Assembly: GCF_029382225.1 (NCBI RefSeq)
Contig: NZ_JARLTC010000002.1
Coordinates: forward strand, 496,001 to 560,000
Length of the DNA: 64,000 nt
Direction of reading: 5' to 3'
Source of the DNA: Spongiactinospora sp. TRM90649
Lineage (GTDB): Bacteria; Actinomycetota; Actinomycetes; Streptosporangiales; Streptosporangiaceae
Shown in pieces: positions 46,107 to 55,503 of the stretch. The notes beneath the pieces were generated by a model, which was given only the letters and a program-made list of their open reading frames with translations, had not been told where the DNA came from and did no database searches. Made by a program: the position numbers and the translations under genes. The first letter of the stretch is position 1; the number at the start of each line of letters is the position of its first letter.

Positions 46107-46210
46107 TGTGGTGGTCTCCTCATGGATGAACCCGCCCCGGCCGTACGAGGTACCGGGATCGGGCCGGCGGGCGCGCCGCCGTGACGGTGACGCGCCCCCG
46201 TTGGTTCAGA

Positions 46211-46238
46211 CGGCCCGGCGCCCCTCGGGGCCGGGCCG
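46211..46238 (-). promoter_or_regulatory. Hairpin between rpoA and rplQ
   Basis: CGGCCCGGC-G-CCCC pairs with GGGGCCGGGCCG (12 pairs, one bulged G, minimal loop), 40-70 nt after the rpoA stop. It may attenuate or protect the transcript. Confidence 0.5.
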
Positions 46239-46277
46239 CGGCCCGGTGTCGTGGTCACGACCCCGGGCCGGTACCGC

Positions 46278-47294
46278 TCAGTACTGCTCGGTCTCGACGT
46301 AGCGGCTGTCGTCGTCGTCGCTGTAGTCGCCGGCCACCGCGCTCGGGTCGAACCCGGGCGGGGAGTCCTTGAGCGCCAGCGACATCTCGTGCAGCTTCTG
46401 CTTGACCTCTTCGATGGACTTGGCCCCGAAGTTCCTTATATCCAGAAGGTCCTGCTCGCTGCGCGCGACCAGCTCACCCACCGTGTGGATGCCCTCGCGC
46501 TTGAGGCAGTTGTAGGAACGGACCGTGAGGTTCAGCTCCTCGATGGGCAGCGCCAGATCGGCGGCCAGGGCCGCGTCGGTCGGCGACGGGCCGATGTCGA
46601 TGCCCTCGGCCTCGACGTTCAGCTCGCGGGCCAGGCCGAACAGCTCGACCAGCGTCTTACCGGCCGAGGCCACCGCGTCGCGCGGCTTCATGCTCGGCTT
46701 GGTCTCGACGTCGAGGATCAGGCGGTCGAAGTCGGTGCGCTGCTCGACACGCGTCGCCTCGACCTTGTAGATGACCTTGAGGACCGGGGAGTAGATGGAG
46801 TCGATCGGAATGCGCCCGATCTCCTGGCCCGGCTGCTTGTTCTGCGCGGCGGAGACGTAGCCGCGACCGCGCTCGACGGTCAGCTCCATCTCCAGCTTCG
46901 CCTTGCCGTTCAGCGTGGCGATGCGCAGGTCGGGGTTGTGCACCTCGACACCGGCCGGCGGCGCGATGTCGGCGGCGGTGACCTCACCGGGCCCCTGCTT
47001 GCGGAGGTACATCACCACGGGCTCGTCGTGCTCGGAGGACACGACCAGCTCCTTGAGGTTCAGGATGATGTCGGTGACATCCTCCTTCACCCCCGGCACG
47101 GTCGAGAACTCGTGCAGCACGCCCTCGATGCGGATGCTGGTGACGGCCGCCCCCGGGATGGAGGACAGCAGCGTGCGGCGCAGCGCGTTGCCGATGGTGT
47201 AGCCGAACCCCGGCTCCAGCGGTTCGATGACGAACTTGGAGCGGGTCTCCTCTAGGGATTCCTCTAGAAGGGTGGGTCGCTGAGCGATCAGCAT
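46278..47294 (-). CDS. rpoA: DNA-directed RNA polymerase subunit alpha
   Basis: The 338-residue subunit has the N-terminal assembly domain ([40 protein letters not shown]) and the C-terminal domain binding UP elements and activators ([40 protein letters not shown]), joined by a flexible linker. A GGGGAG site lies 7 nt before the ATG. A long hairpin occupies the gap to rpsD. Confidence 0.98.
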   Translation of the reverse strand: MLIAQRPTLLEESLEETRSKFVIEPLEPGFGYTIGNALRRTLLSSIPGAAVTSIRIEGVLHEFSTVPGVKEDVTDIILNLKELVVSSEHDEPVVMYLRKQGPGEVTAADIAPPAGVEVHNPDLRIATLNGKAKLEMELTVERGRGYVSAAQNKQPGQEIGRIPIDSIYSPVLKVIYKVEATRVEQRTDFDRLILDVETKPSMKPRDAVASAGKTLVELFGLARELNVEAEGIDIGPSPTDAALAADLALPIEELNLTVRSYNCLKREGIHTVGELVARSEQDLLDIRNFGAKSIEEVKQKLHEMSLALKDSPPGFDPSAVAGDYSDDDDSRYVETEQY

Positions 47295-47354
47295 GTGGGT
47301 CTCCCCTGTCGTCCGCGGCGCCCGCTATATGACGCCGCCGGTCATTCAAGCCTA

Positions 47355-47394
47355 TGCCGTACGGCCCGCGACGCGTCGCGGAAGCCGTACGGCA
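47355..47394 (-). promoter_or_regulatory. Long hairpin between rpsD and rpoA
   Basis: Outer arms 47355-47365 and 47384-47394 pair perfectly (11 bp). Inside them 47366-47381 is a 16-nt palindrome (CCGCGACG and its complement). Together they form one extended stem just after rpsD. Confidence 0.65.
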
Positions 47395-47419
47395 AGGCGG
47401 GTGAGGACCACCCGAAGGG

Positions 47420-48046
47420 TTACTTCGAGTAGTACTCGACGATGAGCTGCTCCTGGACCTGCGTGTCGATCTGCTGCCGGACCGGGAGCTGGTGCACGAG
47501 GACGCGCATCGAGTCGGGAACGACGCCGAGCCAGGCCGGGATGGTCTTGTCACCGGCGGTGGCGCGGGCCACCTCGTACGGCATCAGGTTCCGCGACTTC
47601 TCACGGACCTCGACGATGTCGTGCTCACGGACGCGGTAGGACGGGATGTCCACCTTGCGGCCGTTGACCACGATGTGGCCGTGACGCACCTGCTGACGGG
47701 CGGCGTCACGGGACTCGGCGAAGCCGGCACGGTAGACCACGTTGTCGAGCCTGGACTCCAGGATCTGGAGCAGGACCTCGCCGGTCTTGCCTTCCTTCTT
47801 GTTCGCCTCGTCGTAGTAGTTGTGGAACTGCTTCTCCAGCACGCCGTAGATACGGCGCATCTTCTGCTTCTCACGAAGCTGAAGCTGGTACTCCGACTCC
47901 TTGGGCCTGCCGCGGCCGTGCTCGCCGGGCGGGTAGGGCCGGATCTCGATGGGGCACTTCGCGGACTCGCACTTCTTGCCCTTGAGGAAGAGCTTGGTCT
48001 TCTCCCGACGGCAGAGCTTGCAGTCCGCTCCGGTGTAACGGGCCAT
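47420..48046 (-). CDS. rpsD: 30S ribosomal protein S4
   Basis: This 208-residue S4 is of the zinc-containing type, with ARYTGADCKLCRREKTKLFL at the N-terminus (CXXC, then KKCESAKC). The S4 RNA-binding domain is around RLDNVVYRAGFAESRDAARQ. It nucleates 30S assembly and in other bacteria represses its own operon. It follows rpsK by 26 bp. Confidence 0.97.
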   Translation of the reverse strand: MARYTGADCKLCRREKTKLFLKGKKCESAKCPIEIRPYPPGEHGRGRPKESEYQLQLREKQKMRRIYGVLEKQFHNYYDEANKKEGKTGEVLLQILESRLDNVVYRAGFAESRDAARQQVRHGHIVVNGRKVDIPSYRVREHDIVEVREKSRNLMPYEVARATAGDKTIPAWLGVVPDSMRVLVHQLPVRQQIDTQVQEQLIVEYYSK

Positions 48047-48072
48047 TGTCGATGATCTCCTGTGGCTCTGGC

Positions 48073-48477
48073 TCAGACGCGCCGGCGCTTGGGCGGACGG
48101 CAGCCGTTGTGCGGAACGGGGGTGACGTCCTGGATCGAACCCACTTCGAGGCCGGTGGCCTGCAGGGAACGGATCGCGGTCTCACGGCCGGAGCCGGGAC
48201 CCTTGACGAAGACGTCGACCTTGCGCATGCCGTGCTCCATGGCGCGGCGAGCGGCGTTCTCCGCGGCCATCTGCGCGGCGAACGGGGTGGACTTGCGAGA
48301 GCCCTTGAACCCGACGTGGCCGGCGCTGGCCCAGGAGATCACGTTCCCGGACGGGTCCGTGATCGAGACGATCGTGTTGTTGAACGTGCTCTTGATGTGG
48401 GCGTGCCCGTGAGCGACGTTCTTCTTCTCCTTGCGGCGTACCTTCTTGGGTGCGCCCTGACGGCTCTTCGGAGGCAT
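48073..48477 (-). CDS. rpsK: 30S ribosomal protein S11
   Basis: This is a 134-residue S11 with [20 protein letters not shown] and the C-terminal [18 protein letters not shown]. It is part of the platform of the small subunit and lies 55 bp after rpsM. Confidence 0.97.
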   Translation of the reverse strand: MPPKSRQGAPKKVRRKEKKNVAHGHAHIKSTFNNTIVSITDPSGNVISWASAGHVGFKGSRKSTPFAAQMAAENAARRAMEHGMRKVDVFVKGPGSGRETAIRSLQATGLEVGSIQDVTPVPHNGCRPPKRRRV

Positions 48478-48532
48478 TGGTCGCCTTCAACTCCTGTGAG
48501 GTGCTCGGTCCTGCTGCGCGGACTACTGGTCG

Positions 48533-48913
48533 CTACTTCTTGCCCGGCTTCTTCTTGCCGGCCACGGTCTTCTTCTTGCCCTTGCGGGTACGTGCGTTGG
48601 TCTGCGTGCGCTGACCGTGCACGGGAAGGCCGCGGCGGTGCCGGATTCCCTGGTAGCAGCCGATCTCGATCTTGCGACGGATGTCGGCCTGGACCTCGCG
48701 GCGCAGGTCACCTTCAATCTTGAAGTTGGCCTCGATGTAGTCACGCAGCGGGACGAGCTCGTCGTCCGTGAGCTGGTGCACGCGCAGGTCGCCGCTGATG
48801 CCGGTGGACTGGAGGGTCTCCAGCGCACGGGTGCGGCCGATTCCGTAGATGTAGGTAAGGGCGACCTCGATCCGCTTGTCGCGGGGGAGGTCGACGCCAA
48901 CCAGGCGAGCCAT
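48533..48913 (-). CDS. rpsM: 30S ribosomal protein S13
   Basis: This is a 126-residue S13 starting [20 protein letters not shown], with AAGGAG upstream. A longer open frame to 49033 has no support. The basic C-terminal tail ([16 protein letters not shown]) reaches toward the P-site. It lies 230 bp behind rpmJ, a larger gap than usual. Confidence 0.97.
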   Translation of the reverse strand: MARLVGVDLPRDKRIEVALTYIYGIGRTRALETLQSTGISGDLRVHQLTDDELVPLRDYIEANFKIEGDLRREVQADIRRKIEIGCYQGIRHRRGLPVHGQRTQTNARTRKGKKKTVAGKKKPGKK

Positions 48914-49143
48914 GGTCGGGCATCTCCTTTGTAATTTCGGCGGAGGTCTTGCGCCTCGGCACCCCTCCCCATGCCCGGGGTGAGGGCCCCGGCCTCCGAC
49001 CGGGGGTCTCCCGCGTGGTACGGCCCGCGGCACGCCTGACCGGCTGCCGGGACCGCCTGCGCGAGCGCGAGGCGCTGTTCTGTTGTCGGCTGCTCATGCG
49101 TCGAGTCCGCTACTGGAGCGGACTCGGAGAAGCCTTGTCGTGA

Positions 49144-49257
49144 CTAGCCCTGGCGCTGCTTGTGGCGCAGGTTGTCACAGATCACCATGACGCGACCGTG
49201 CCGGCGGATCACCTTGCACTTGTCGCAGATCTTCTTGACGCTCGGCTTGACCTTCAT
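49144..49257 (-). CDS. rpmJ: 50S ribosomal protein L36
   Basis: This 37-residue protein ([20 protein letters not shown], then [17 protein letters not shown]) has the C-XX-C, C and H zinc pattern of the zinc-binding L36 form. It lies 26 bp after infA, its standard position. Confidence 0.96.
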   Translation of the reverse strand: MKVKPSVKKICDKCKVIRRHGRVMVICDNLRHKQRQG

Positions 49258-49283
49258 CGTCCTCGTCGTTTCCTCAGACGCGC

Positions 49284-49505
49284 TTACTTGTATCGGTAGA
49301 CGATCCGCCCACGACTGAGGTCGTAGGGGCTCAGTTCGACGACCACCCTGTCGTCAGGCAGGATCCGGATGTAGTGCATCCGCATCCTCCCGCTGATGTG
49401 GGCCAGGACCTTGTGCCCGTTGTCGAGCTCTACCCGGAACATGGCGTTCGGGAGCGACTCGACCACAGTGCCCTCGATCTCGATGGCGCCGTCTTTTTTG
49501 GGCAT
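49284..49505 (-). CDS. infA: Translation initiation factor IF-1
   Basis: This is a 73-residue OB-fold factor ([20 protein letters not shown], then [20 protein letters not shown]), full length. It assists IF-2 and IF-3 in selecting the initiator tRNA. It normally follows map directly; here about 2.8 kb of accessory DNA separates them, so it needs its own promoter. Confidence 0.98.
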   Translation of the reverse strand: MPKKDGAIEIEGTVVESLPNAMFRVELDNGHKVLAHISGRMRMHYIRILPDDRVVVELSPYDLSRGRIVYRYK

Positions 49506-50036
49506 GTCCCTCGCGTTTCACTGATCGGTCATCTGAGGCGTCGGATCACTACGCAGCCGCGACCACGCGCACAGTGAAGAGGGCGGCGCCCGAAGGCCGC
49601 CGTTCGCGATGGTCAGTAAGTGAACCGACAAAGAAGTGTACGTCACCGGCACGCAAAACACGAAACGCGCGTGGGACCGGTGCCAGCACACCACCGCACA
49701 GCAGGATACCTCAGTCGCGACGACGGAGGGACATCAAGCCGCTCACGTCCTGCTTTCCGGGGATTGGCGGGAATCCGTGTCCGCCCGACCGTCTTGCACC
49801 GCCGATACAAGGGCGGGCGGACACGGACCCTCACGAAAGATCAATTACCCGTCCTCTTCCGCGCCAAATGCGATCATCGGCAAAGAGTAGGTCTGAGTAC
49901 CCTCGTTATCCTGCGAATCGGGGCATAGGACGGGCACTACGGCGAAGAGGCCGCCCTCGGCTAGAACACTCACGAACCACTGCTGTCCGTCTAGATCACC
50001 ACTTGTGGGAGCGACTCACCCACCTGGAAGACGGGC
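49506..50036. other. infA upstream region without recognised gene
   Basis: This 531-bp region is less GC-rich than its flanks from 49620 to 49990. It should hold the promoter of the infA-rplQ genes on the minus strand. I cannot assign boxes with confidence. The short plus-strand frames show no family features. Confidence 0.4.
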
Positions 50037-50426
50037 TCACCCGGCGGTTGCGGGAGGAGTCGACCGCCCCACCACACTCGGGTTGTCGATCGCCCACAGC
50101 CAGGTTCCGTCCGGCTGCCTGCGAGCCACCTCGACCGTCACGTCTCCACCGGCGATGCGCACCGCCGTCAACGCCAGATCGCCACTGCGAAGAACCGGCT
50201 GCGGCTCCCCCGGCGTGAACACCGGCCGCCCCGCCACGATCCCCTCATAGGCGGCCCGGATCTCTCCCCTCCCGGTCGCGACCCCACCACCGGGCAACGC
50301 GAGCACGGCGTCCGGCTCATACAGCTCGACCAGCCCGTCCACATCGCCGGCGTTCAACCGCTCCACCACGAACCGATTCAAATCCCCCGGCTCCACCGCC
50401 CGCTCCCGCCGTCCACCTTCGACCAT
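50037..50426 (-). CDS. NTF2/SnoaL-like small domain protein
   Basis: The 129-residue protein (from the ATG at 50426, with AGGGGG about 10 nt upstream) has the NTF2-fold pattern DLNRFVVERLNAGDVDGLVE, LYEPDAVLALPGGGVATGRG, EIRAAYEGIVAG and RRQPDGTWLWAIDNPS. Members include isomerase-like enzymes and ketosteroid isomerase homologues, often without known substrate. A much longer upstream frame to 50948 is Arg/Ser-rich and not convincing. The protein belongs to the accessory insertion between map and infA. Confidence 0.85.
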   Translation of the reverse strand: MVEGGRRERAVEPGDLNRFVVERLNAGDVDGLVELYEPDAVLALPGGGVATGRGEIRAAYEGIVAGRPVFTPGEPQPVLRSGDLALTAVRIAGGDVTVEVARRQPDGTWLWAIDNPSVVGRSTPPATAG

Positions 50427-51060
50427 CACCACACGCCCCCTGAACTTCGCCTGAATCCGAACCCCCGATCGTGGCACCGCCCACCGACAATCCGGCCTCC
50501 GCCCGCGCTGCCACCGGAAACGATCACAGGTCCGCGACCTCACGGACCTGAAACGGCGGAAGCCACAGCGGATCGTGCGGCGAGGCACGATGCTCGGTGT
50601 GTCACCGGCGGGCGTTGATCGTGCCGATCTCGGCCGGCGAGCCCGCCCGCTGTAGCCGGTGCGGTACGGCGGTGACCCTGGATCTGAAGGAAACCGGCTA
50701 CCCGCCCACCCGCAGGCCCCACCTCCGCGCGAGCTCCACGAGGACGCCCCGCGACTGATCCCGCGCGGCCGGTTCGCCATCGCCCCCGAACCCTCCCCGA
50801 TCATGGTGTTCGATCCCTGGACCGACCAGGTGACGGCGGACGAGGGTCCGCGCAGAACGATCCCGGTGAACGTGCCCGACGCGGTACTCGGCGCACCTCC
50901 CGCCCCTGCGCCGCACACTGTCCACCGCAGGCACGATAAGCGCCGCAAAGGTCGCTAGCCCGCCGACGCAGGGCTCAGCGGCCCCTTCCACGCTGCGGAT
51001 GCCGGCGCGTCCACGGCGTCGGCCCTTGCGGTCGCGATCGACACCCCACAGCAGTTCGTC
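50427..51060. other. Degraded DNA beside the transposase remnant
   Basis: Reading frames here are broken or have atypical composition. Pieces such as PEPSPIMVFDPWTDQVTADE (plus strand, near 50800) look coding but I cannot place them in a family. Probably decayed mobile or accessory DNA. Confidence 0.4.
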
Positions 51061-51236
51061 AGTGCGCCGGCCTCCCGCCTACCGAGGCACCGGACACGCC
51101 GGCCCGATCTCGATGAAGCGGTGGATCACATCGCGCACGGCGCCCTCTCCGACCTGCGCTAGAGGAGCGATGACCGGCACCACGCCGCCGGCCGGGCCTG
51201 GCACGATCATCGCCCGGCGGTGGCAGACCGAGCACA
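51061..51236 (-). pseudogene. IS630-type transposase N-terminal fragment with internal amber codon
   Basis: The frame reads HRRAMIVPGPAGGVVPVIAP, then LAQVGEGAVRDVIHRFIEIG, then PACPVPR, stop, AGGRR. This aligns with the helix-turn-helix region of IS630 family transposases as I remember it (VPVIARLVQADEDTVRDVIH, RFNEIGLACLDP, RWAGGRPR). A TAG stands where the family has Trp (TGG). No catalytic DDE region or terminal repeats are visible nearby. The fragment is therefore inactive. Confidence 0.7.
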
Positions 51237-51256
51237 TCGCGCTGCGGCCGGTGGCG

Positions 51257-51287
51257 GACCCCGCCTCCCCATCCGGTGGGCGGGGTC
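51257..51287 (-). terminator. Hairpin after the secreted aromatic protein
   Basis: Perfect 9-bp arms GACCCCGCC (51257-51265) and GGCGGGGTC (51279-51287), 13 nt past the stop codon at 51300. Confidence 0.65.
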
Positions 51288-51299
51288 GGATCTTGTGGG

Positions 51300-51737
51300 T
51301 TAGAAGACGTCGTGCCAGCCGCCGCAGCCGCTGGTCGGGGTGCGGCCCTCGCAGACGCGGAGGTCGAAGTCGCGCTTGAACTGGAACGGGTTGAAGTGCA
51401 GCCGGCCGAAGGTCTTGTAGGACTTCTGGTGGAACCGGCCGAACTTGTCATGCCACCTGAACCACACGTAGCTGTAGTCGCGGTCGCTGCGGTGGCGGTC
51501 GAACAGGTCGCCGGCGAAGTAGTACTTGCCGCTCTGCTTGTACCAGTAACCCTTGAAGTACGACTCGTGGGAGAAGCTCTCGCTGCTGTTGGAGTAGTAC
51601 GGGCCGAAGTGGTGACGCGACGGAGCAACCGAGGCCGAGGCCGACGCTGAGGCCGAGGCGACGGCGGGCGTGGCGAGGCCGGTCGCGAGGGAACCTGCCA
51701 GGGCGGCGCCGACGAGAAGGTTGCGCATCCTACGCAC
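51300..51737 (-). CDS. Small secreted aromatic-rich protein
   Basis: The 145-residue precursor starts at a GTG with GGAGG 6 nt upstream. The signal peptide (MRRMRNLLVGAALAGSLATG, then LATPAVASA) is followed by an Ala/Ser run and a mature part of about 105 residues rich in Tyr, Phe, His, Lys and Asp (YYSNSSESFSHESYFKGYWY). Two cysteines near the C-terminus (RVCEGRTPTSGCGGW) could form a disulfide. No family recognised. The high aromatic and charged content recalls the secreted repeat protein at 7878-8501, although I see no alignment. Confidence 0.87.
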   Translation of the reverse strand: MRRMRNLLVGAALAGSLATGLATPAVASASASASASVAPSRHHFGPYYSNSSESFSHESYFKGYWYKQSGKYYFAGDLFDRHRSDRDYSYVWFRWHDKFGRFHQKSYKTFGRLHFNPFQFKRDFDLRVCEGRTPTSGCGGWHDVF

Positions 51738-51875
51738 GATCTTCCTCCAGTGAGTTGTTCACGCTCCCGGATCGGGCTGCTCGGGACAGCCCTCGTCATC
51801 CGGTGCGGCTCACGTTAGGAAGGTTCCAATCCACCTTCTGCGCACGAATCCACACTCATCGCCGAGCGCGGATTT

Positions 51876-52328
51876 TTACTTCCCCAACTCCTTCTTCTTC
51901 GCATCGCCGCCGTTGTCCCCGACGATGGTGTGGACGAGCAGGATCACGCCCCACGGGCCCATGACCCACAGCGGCCAGGGGTAGACGCCGCCGTCGGAGG
52001 TGACGCTCACGATGAACCAGATGACCCAGTTGATGCCGCTCGCCGCCAGCCAGGCGGCCCACGCGCCGCGCAGGTCCTTCTTCTGCTTGGCCTTCTGTTT
52101 CTCGGCCTTCTTGTTCTGCTGCTCGGCCGAGTAGGAGCGCATGTCGACGTCGGGCAGGTCGCGGGTGATGACCTGCAGCTCGCCGTAGGTCTTGCTGGCG
52201 TAGAGCTGTTCGAGCCGTTCGTCGAACTCCTCGACGGTCAACCGGCCCTGGGCGTAATGCTCGCGCAGCACTCCGGCGATGCGATCGCGGTCAGAGTCGG
52301 AGGCCCTCATCTCCGGGCTTGACGCCAT
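51876..52328 (-). CDS. DUF1707 domain protein with two membrane helices
   Basis: The 150-residue protein has an N-terminal DUF1707 segment (MRASDSDRDRIAGVLREHYA, then QGRLTVEEFDERLEQLYAS) followed by a Lys/Gln-rich linker and two hydrophobic helices (WLAASGINWVIWFIVSV and LWVMGPWGVILLVHTIVG). DUF1707 occurs at the N-terminus of many actinobacterial envelope-associated proteins of unknown role. The ATG at 52328 is better placed after GGGAG than the one at 52334. Its start lies inside the last 38 bp of map, in another frame. Confidence 0.88.
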   Translation of the reverse strand: MASSPEMRASDSDRDRIAGVLREHYAQGRLTVEEFDERLEQLYASKTYGELQVITRDLPDVDMRSYSAEQQNKKAEKQKAKQKKDLRGAWAAWLAASGINWVIWFIVSVTSDGGVYPWPLWVMGPWGVILLVHTIVGDNGGDAKKKELGK

Positions 52329-53151
52329 TTTCATTCACTCCCGAGCAGAGAAGTCCACCGAGGCGCTCTTTGCCACCATCAAGGGCGGTAAGAACCCAAG
52401 GTCCATTATGTGTCACCGCGACGCTGTGCTCGAAGTGCGCGGAGGGCTTTCCGTCGATGGTCACGACCGTCCAGTCGTCGGCCAGGACGCGGGTGCGGTC
52501 GGTGCCCATGTTGACCATCGGCTCGATCGCCAGACACATGCCCGCCTCGAATTTGGGGCCCTTTCCGGGCCTGCCGTGATTGGCCACCCAGGGGTCCATG
52601 TGCATCTCGGTGCCGATGCCGTGGCCCCCGTACTCCTGAGGGATGCCATAGCGGCCCTGAGATCGAACGTAACGCTCGATCTCGTGCCCGACGTCCGAGA
52701 GGTGCCGACCGACCGTCAGCGCCGCTATGCCGCGCCACATGGCCTCTTCGGTCACCCGCATCAGCTCGGTCAGCTCGGGGGCGACCTCGCCGATCGGGAC
52801 GGTGATCGCGGAGTCGCCGTGCCAGCCGTCCAGGATGGCCCCGCAGTCGATGGAGATGATGTCGCCGTCGCGCAGCACGTGCGCGTCGGCGGGGATGCCG
52901 TGGACCACCTCGTCGTTGACGGACGCGCAGATGGTGGCGGGGAAGCCCTGGTAACCCTTGAACGAGGGGATCGCCCCGGCGTCGCGGATCGCCTGCTCGG
53001 CGATGGCGTCGAGATCGAGCGGGGTCATTCCGGGTTCGACCGATTCGCGCAACAGTTGCAGGGTGCGCCCGACGACCAGGCCGGCCGCGCGCATCTTCTC
53101 CAGCTGCTCTGGCGACTTGACCTGGATTCCATGCCGGTTCTTCCTGAACAC
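52291..53151 (-). CDS. map: Type I methionine aminopeptidase
   Basis: The 286-residue enzyme removes the N-terminal Met. The metal ligands lie in ISIDCGAILDGWHGDSAITV, GHGIGTEMHMDP and CLAIEPMVNMG. The GTG at 53151 (MFRKNRHGIQVKSPEQLEKM) has AGGGGG 8 nt upstream. The frame extending to 53265 is not needed. The N-terminal 40 residues are typical of the actinobacterial form. It follows adk by 175 bp. Confidence 0.96.
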   Translation of the reverse strand: MFRKNRHGIQVKSPEQLEKMRAAGLVVGRTLQLLRESVEPGMTPLDLDAIAEQAIRDAGAIPSFKGYQGFPATICASVNDEVVHGIPADAHVLRDGDIISIDCGAILDGWHGDSAITVPIGEVAPELTELMRVTEEAMWRGIAALTVGRHLSDVGHEIERYVRSQGRYGIPQEYGGHGIGTEMHMDPWVANHGRPGKGPKFEAGMCLAIEPMVNMGTDRTRVLADDWTVVTIDGKPSAHFEHSVAVTHNGPWVLTALDGGKERLGGLLCSGVNENGVKPGDEGLRL

Positions 53152-53255
53152 TGCGACACCCCCTGGGGCGGTTCTGCGGGCGGTACGGCGGGCTCCCCGG
53201 AAGGAACGGACATCAGGAGTCCCAATTCCTCCCGATTGTGCCCTAAACGCCAACA

Positions 53256-53302
53256 CGCCACTCACAGCGCCTGGCGGTGAGTGGCATGCCGGGTGAGTGG
53301 CG
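53256..53302 (-). promoter_or_regulatory. Alternative hairpins between adk and map
   Basis: CGCCACTCAC (53256-53265) can pair with GTGAGTGGC at 53277-53285 or with GTGAGTGGCG at 53293-53302; the two folds exclude each other. It sits about 25-70 nt after the adk stop. Confidence 0.5.
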
Positions 53303-53326
53303 CCGCCGTTCGGTCAACGGTGACAC

Positions 53327-53977
53327 CTAGTCGATGAAAGGGCGCAACTGCTCCATCGCGCGCTGGGTGACCTCTTCCACCGGGCCGGTGGCGTCCACCC
53401 CGACGAGGATGCGCTCATCGGCGTAGAAGGCGACCAGCGGGGAGGTCTGCTCCTGGTAGACCTCCAGCCGGTGGCGGATGGTCTCCTCGCGGTCGTCGTC
53501 ACGCTGGAAGAGCCTGCCCCCGCAGGCGTCACAGATGTCGTCCTGCTTGTCGTCGAATTCGACGTGCCAGATGCGGCCGCACTGACTGCACGTACGGCGG
53601 CCGGCGAGCCGGCGGACGACCTCGTCGTCGTCCACCACCAGCTCCAGCACGATGTCGAGGGAGATGTTCCACTCGGCGAGCATCTTCTTCAAGATCTCCG
53701 CCTGAGGGACGTTACGCGGAAAGCCGTCGAGCAGGAAACCGTCCTGCGCGTCGTCCTCGGAGAGGCGGTCCCGCACCATCGCGATGGTGACCTCGTCGGG
53801 GACGAGGTCACCGCGGTCCATGTACTCCTTGGCGAGCTTACCGAGGTCCGTGCCGCCGGAGACGTTGGCACGGAAGATGTCACCTGTCGAGATCTTCGGG
53901 ATGGACAGGTTCGATGCGATGAACTGGGCCTGCGTCCCCTTACCCGCTCCGGGGGGCCCTACCAGGACGACGCGCAC
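53327..53977 (-). CDS. adk: Adenylate kinase
   Basis: The 216-residue enzyme interconverts 2 ADP with ATP and AMP. The P-loop GPPGAGKGT is at 7-15. The LID has the four-Cys zinc pattern [23 protein letters not shown] of Gram-positive long-type kinases. Its GTG start shares one base with the secY stop (TAGTG), so translation is coupled to secY. Confidence 0.97.
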   Translation of the reverse strand: MRVVLVGPPGAGKGTQAQFIASNLSIPKISTGDIFRANVSGGTDLGKLAKEYMDRGDLVPDEVTIAMVRDRLSEDDAQDGFLLDGFPRNVPQAEILKKMLAEWNISLDIVLELVVDDDEVVRRLAGRRTCSQCGRIWHVEFDDKQDDICDACGGRLFQRDDDREETIRHRLEVYQEQTSPLVAFYADERILVGVDATGPVEEVTQRAMEQLRPFID

Positions 53978-55284
53978 TACTTCAGGAAACCCTCGTAGTT
54001 ACGCTGCTGCAGCTGGCTCTCGATCTGCTTCACGGTGTCAAGCCCAACGCCAACCATGATCAGGATGCTCGTCCCTCCGAACGGGAAGTTCTGGCTCGCC
54101 CCGGCCACCGCGAGCGCGACGATCGGCACCATCGAGATCAGGCCCAGATAGAGCGCGCCCGGCGCGGTGAGACGGGTGAGCACGTAGTTGAGGTACTCAG
54201 CCGTCGGCCGGCCCGGACGGATGCCCGGGATGAACCCACCGTACTTCTTCATGTTGTCCGCGACTTCAGGGGGGTTGAAGGTGATGGACACGTAGAAGTA
54301 GGTGAAGAAGACGATCAGCAGGAAGAACGTGGCCATATAGACCGGAGTGTCACCGGTGACCAGGTGCGTGGAGATCCACTGAACGACGACGTTGGGGGTC
54401 TCCTGGCTGGCGAACAGCGTGGTGACGAGCTGCGGCAGGTAGAGCAGCGAGGAGGCGAAGATGACCGGGATGATGCCCGCCTGGTTCACCTTCAGCGGGA
54501 TGTAGGTGGAGGTGCCGCCGTACATCCTGCGGCCGACCATGCGCTTGGCGTACTGGACCGGGATGCGACGCTGGGCCTGCTCCACGAAGACCACCGCGGC
54601 GATCATGAAGATGCCGACGACCAGAACGGCGAAGAAGGTGAAGGAGTTCTGGCGGAAGATGTTCAGCAGCTCGGACGGGAAGACGGCGATGACCTGGGTG
54701 AAGATCAGGATCGACATGCCGTTGCCGACGCCGCGGTCGGTGATGAGCTCGCCCAGCCACATGATCACGGCGGTGCCGGCGGTCATCGTGATGACCATGG
54801 TGACCACGGTGAACACGTCGGTGCTGAGCAGGATCGGCTCCTGACAGCCCTGGAAGAGCTGGCCGCTCCTGGCGAGCGCGATGAACGCGGTGGACTGCAG
54901 CACGGCCAGACCGATGGTCAGATAGCGCGTGTACTGTGTGATCTTGGTGGTGCCGGCCTGCCCCTCCTTCTTGAGGGCCTCCAGTCGCGGAATGACCACG
55001 ACGAGGAGCTGCAGGATGATGCTCGCGGTGATATAGGGCATGATGCCCAGCGCGAACACAGACAGTTTCAGCAGCGCGCCGCCGCTGAACAACTGCACCA
55101 TGCCGTAGATGTTTCCAGCGTCGCTCGCCTGGGCCTGCTCCAGGCATCGACGGACGTTCTCAGCGTGAACACCGGGGGTCGGAAGCACCGAACCAAGCCG
55201 GAACAGCGCGATGATGCCCAGCGTAAAGAGCAACTTCTTGCGCAGGTCCGGTGTACGGAACGCCCGGGTAATCGCGGTCAGCAC
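53977..55284 (-). CDS. secY: Protein translocase subunit SecY
   Basis: The 435-residue channel protein has ten membrane helices, the first starting at [41 protein letters not shown] and the cytoplasmic loop [17 protein letters not shown] are conserved. It forms the SecYEG pore. It is preceded by a terminator-like hairpin after rplO and a 219-bp gap, so secY-adk is probably transcribed separately from the spc cluster. Confidence 0.98.
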   Translation of the reverse strand: MLTAITRAFRTPDLRKKLLFTLGIIALFRLGSVLPTPGVHAENVRRCLEQAQASDAGNIYGMVQLFSGGALLKLSVFALGIMPYITASIILQLLVVVIPRLEALKKEGQAGTTKITQYTRYLTIGLAVLQSTAFIALARSGQLFQGCQEPILLSTDVFTVVTMVITMTAGTAVIMWLGELITDRGVGNGMSILIFTQVIAVFPSELLNIFRQNSFTFFAVLVVGIFMIAAVVFVEQAQRRIPVQYAKRMVGRRMYGGTSTYIPLKVNQAGIIPVIFASSLLYLPQLVTTLFASQETPNVVVQWISTHLVTGDTPVYMATFFLLIVFFTYFYVSITFNPPEVADNMKKYGGFIPGIRPGRPTAEYLNYVLTRLTAPGALYLGLISMVPIVALAVAGASQNFPFGGTSILIMVGVGLDTVKQIESQLQQRNYEGFLK

Positions 55285-55461
55285 GGTCCCTCCTGCGCGC
55301 CTTTACGGCGAGTTCGGTCAGCGATGGTGCGGGGTGATCCATGGCAGTCCATGGAGTGTCTGTCATTGAGATTGTCAGAGGCGAGGGCCTGCCGCAGAAA
55401 TTCTCGAAGGAATTTCGTCGACGGAAACACCTCGCCGCCCAGCGAACTCTAACGCACTACG

Positions 55462-55492
55462 GGCGCGGAGGCCCATAACGAACCTCCGCGCC
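55462..55492 (-). terminator. Terminator after rplO
   Basis: 10-bp arms at 55462-55471 and 55483-55492 with an 11-nt loop, 12 nt after the rplO stop. A second, AT-rich inverted repeat (GAAATTC, 6-nt loop, GAATTTC) lies at 55397-55416, toward secY. Confidence 0.7.
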
Positions 55493-55503
55493 TCTCGTGT
55501 ACG

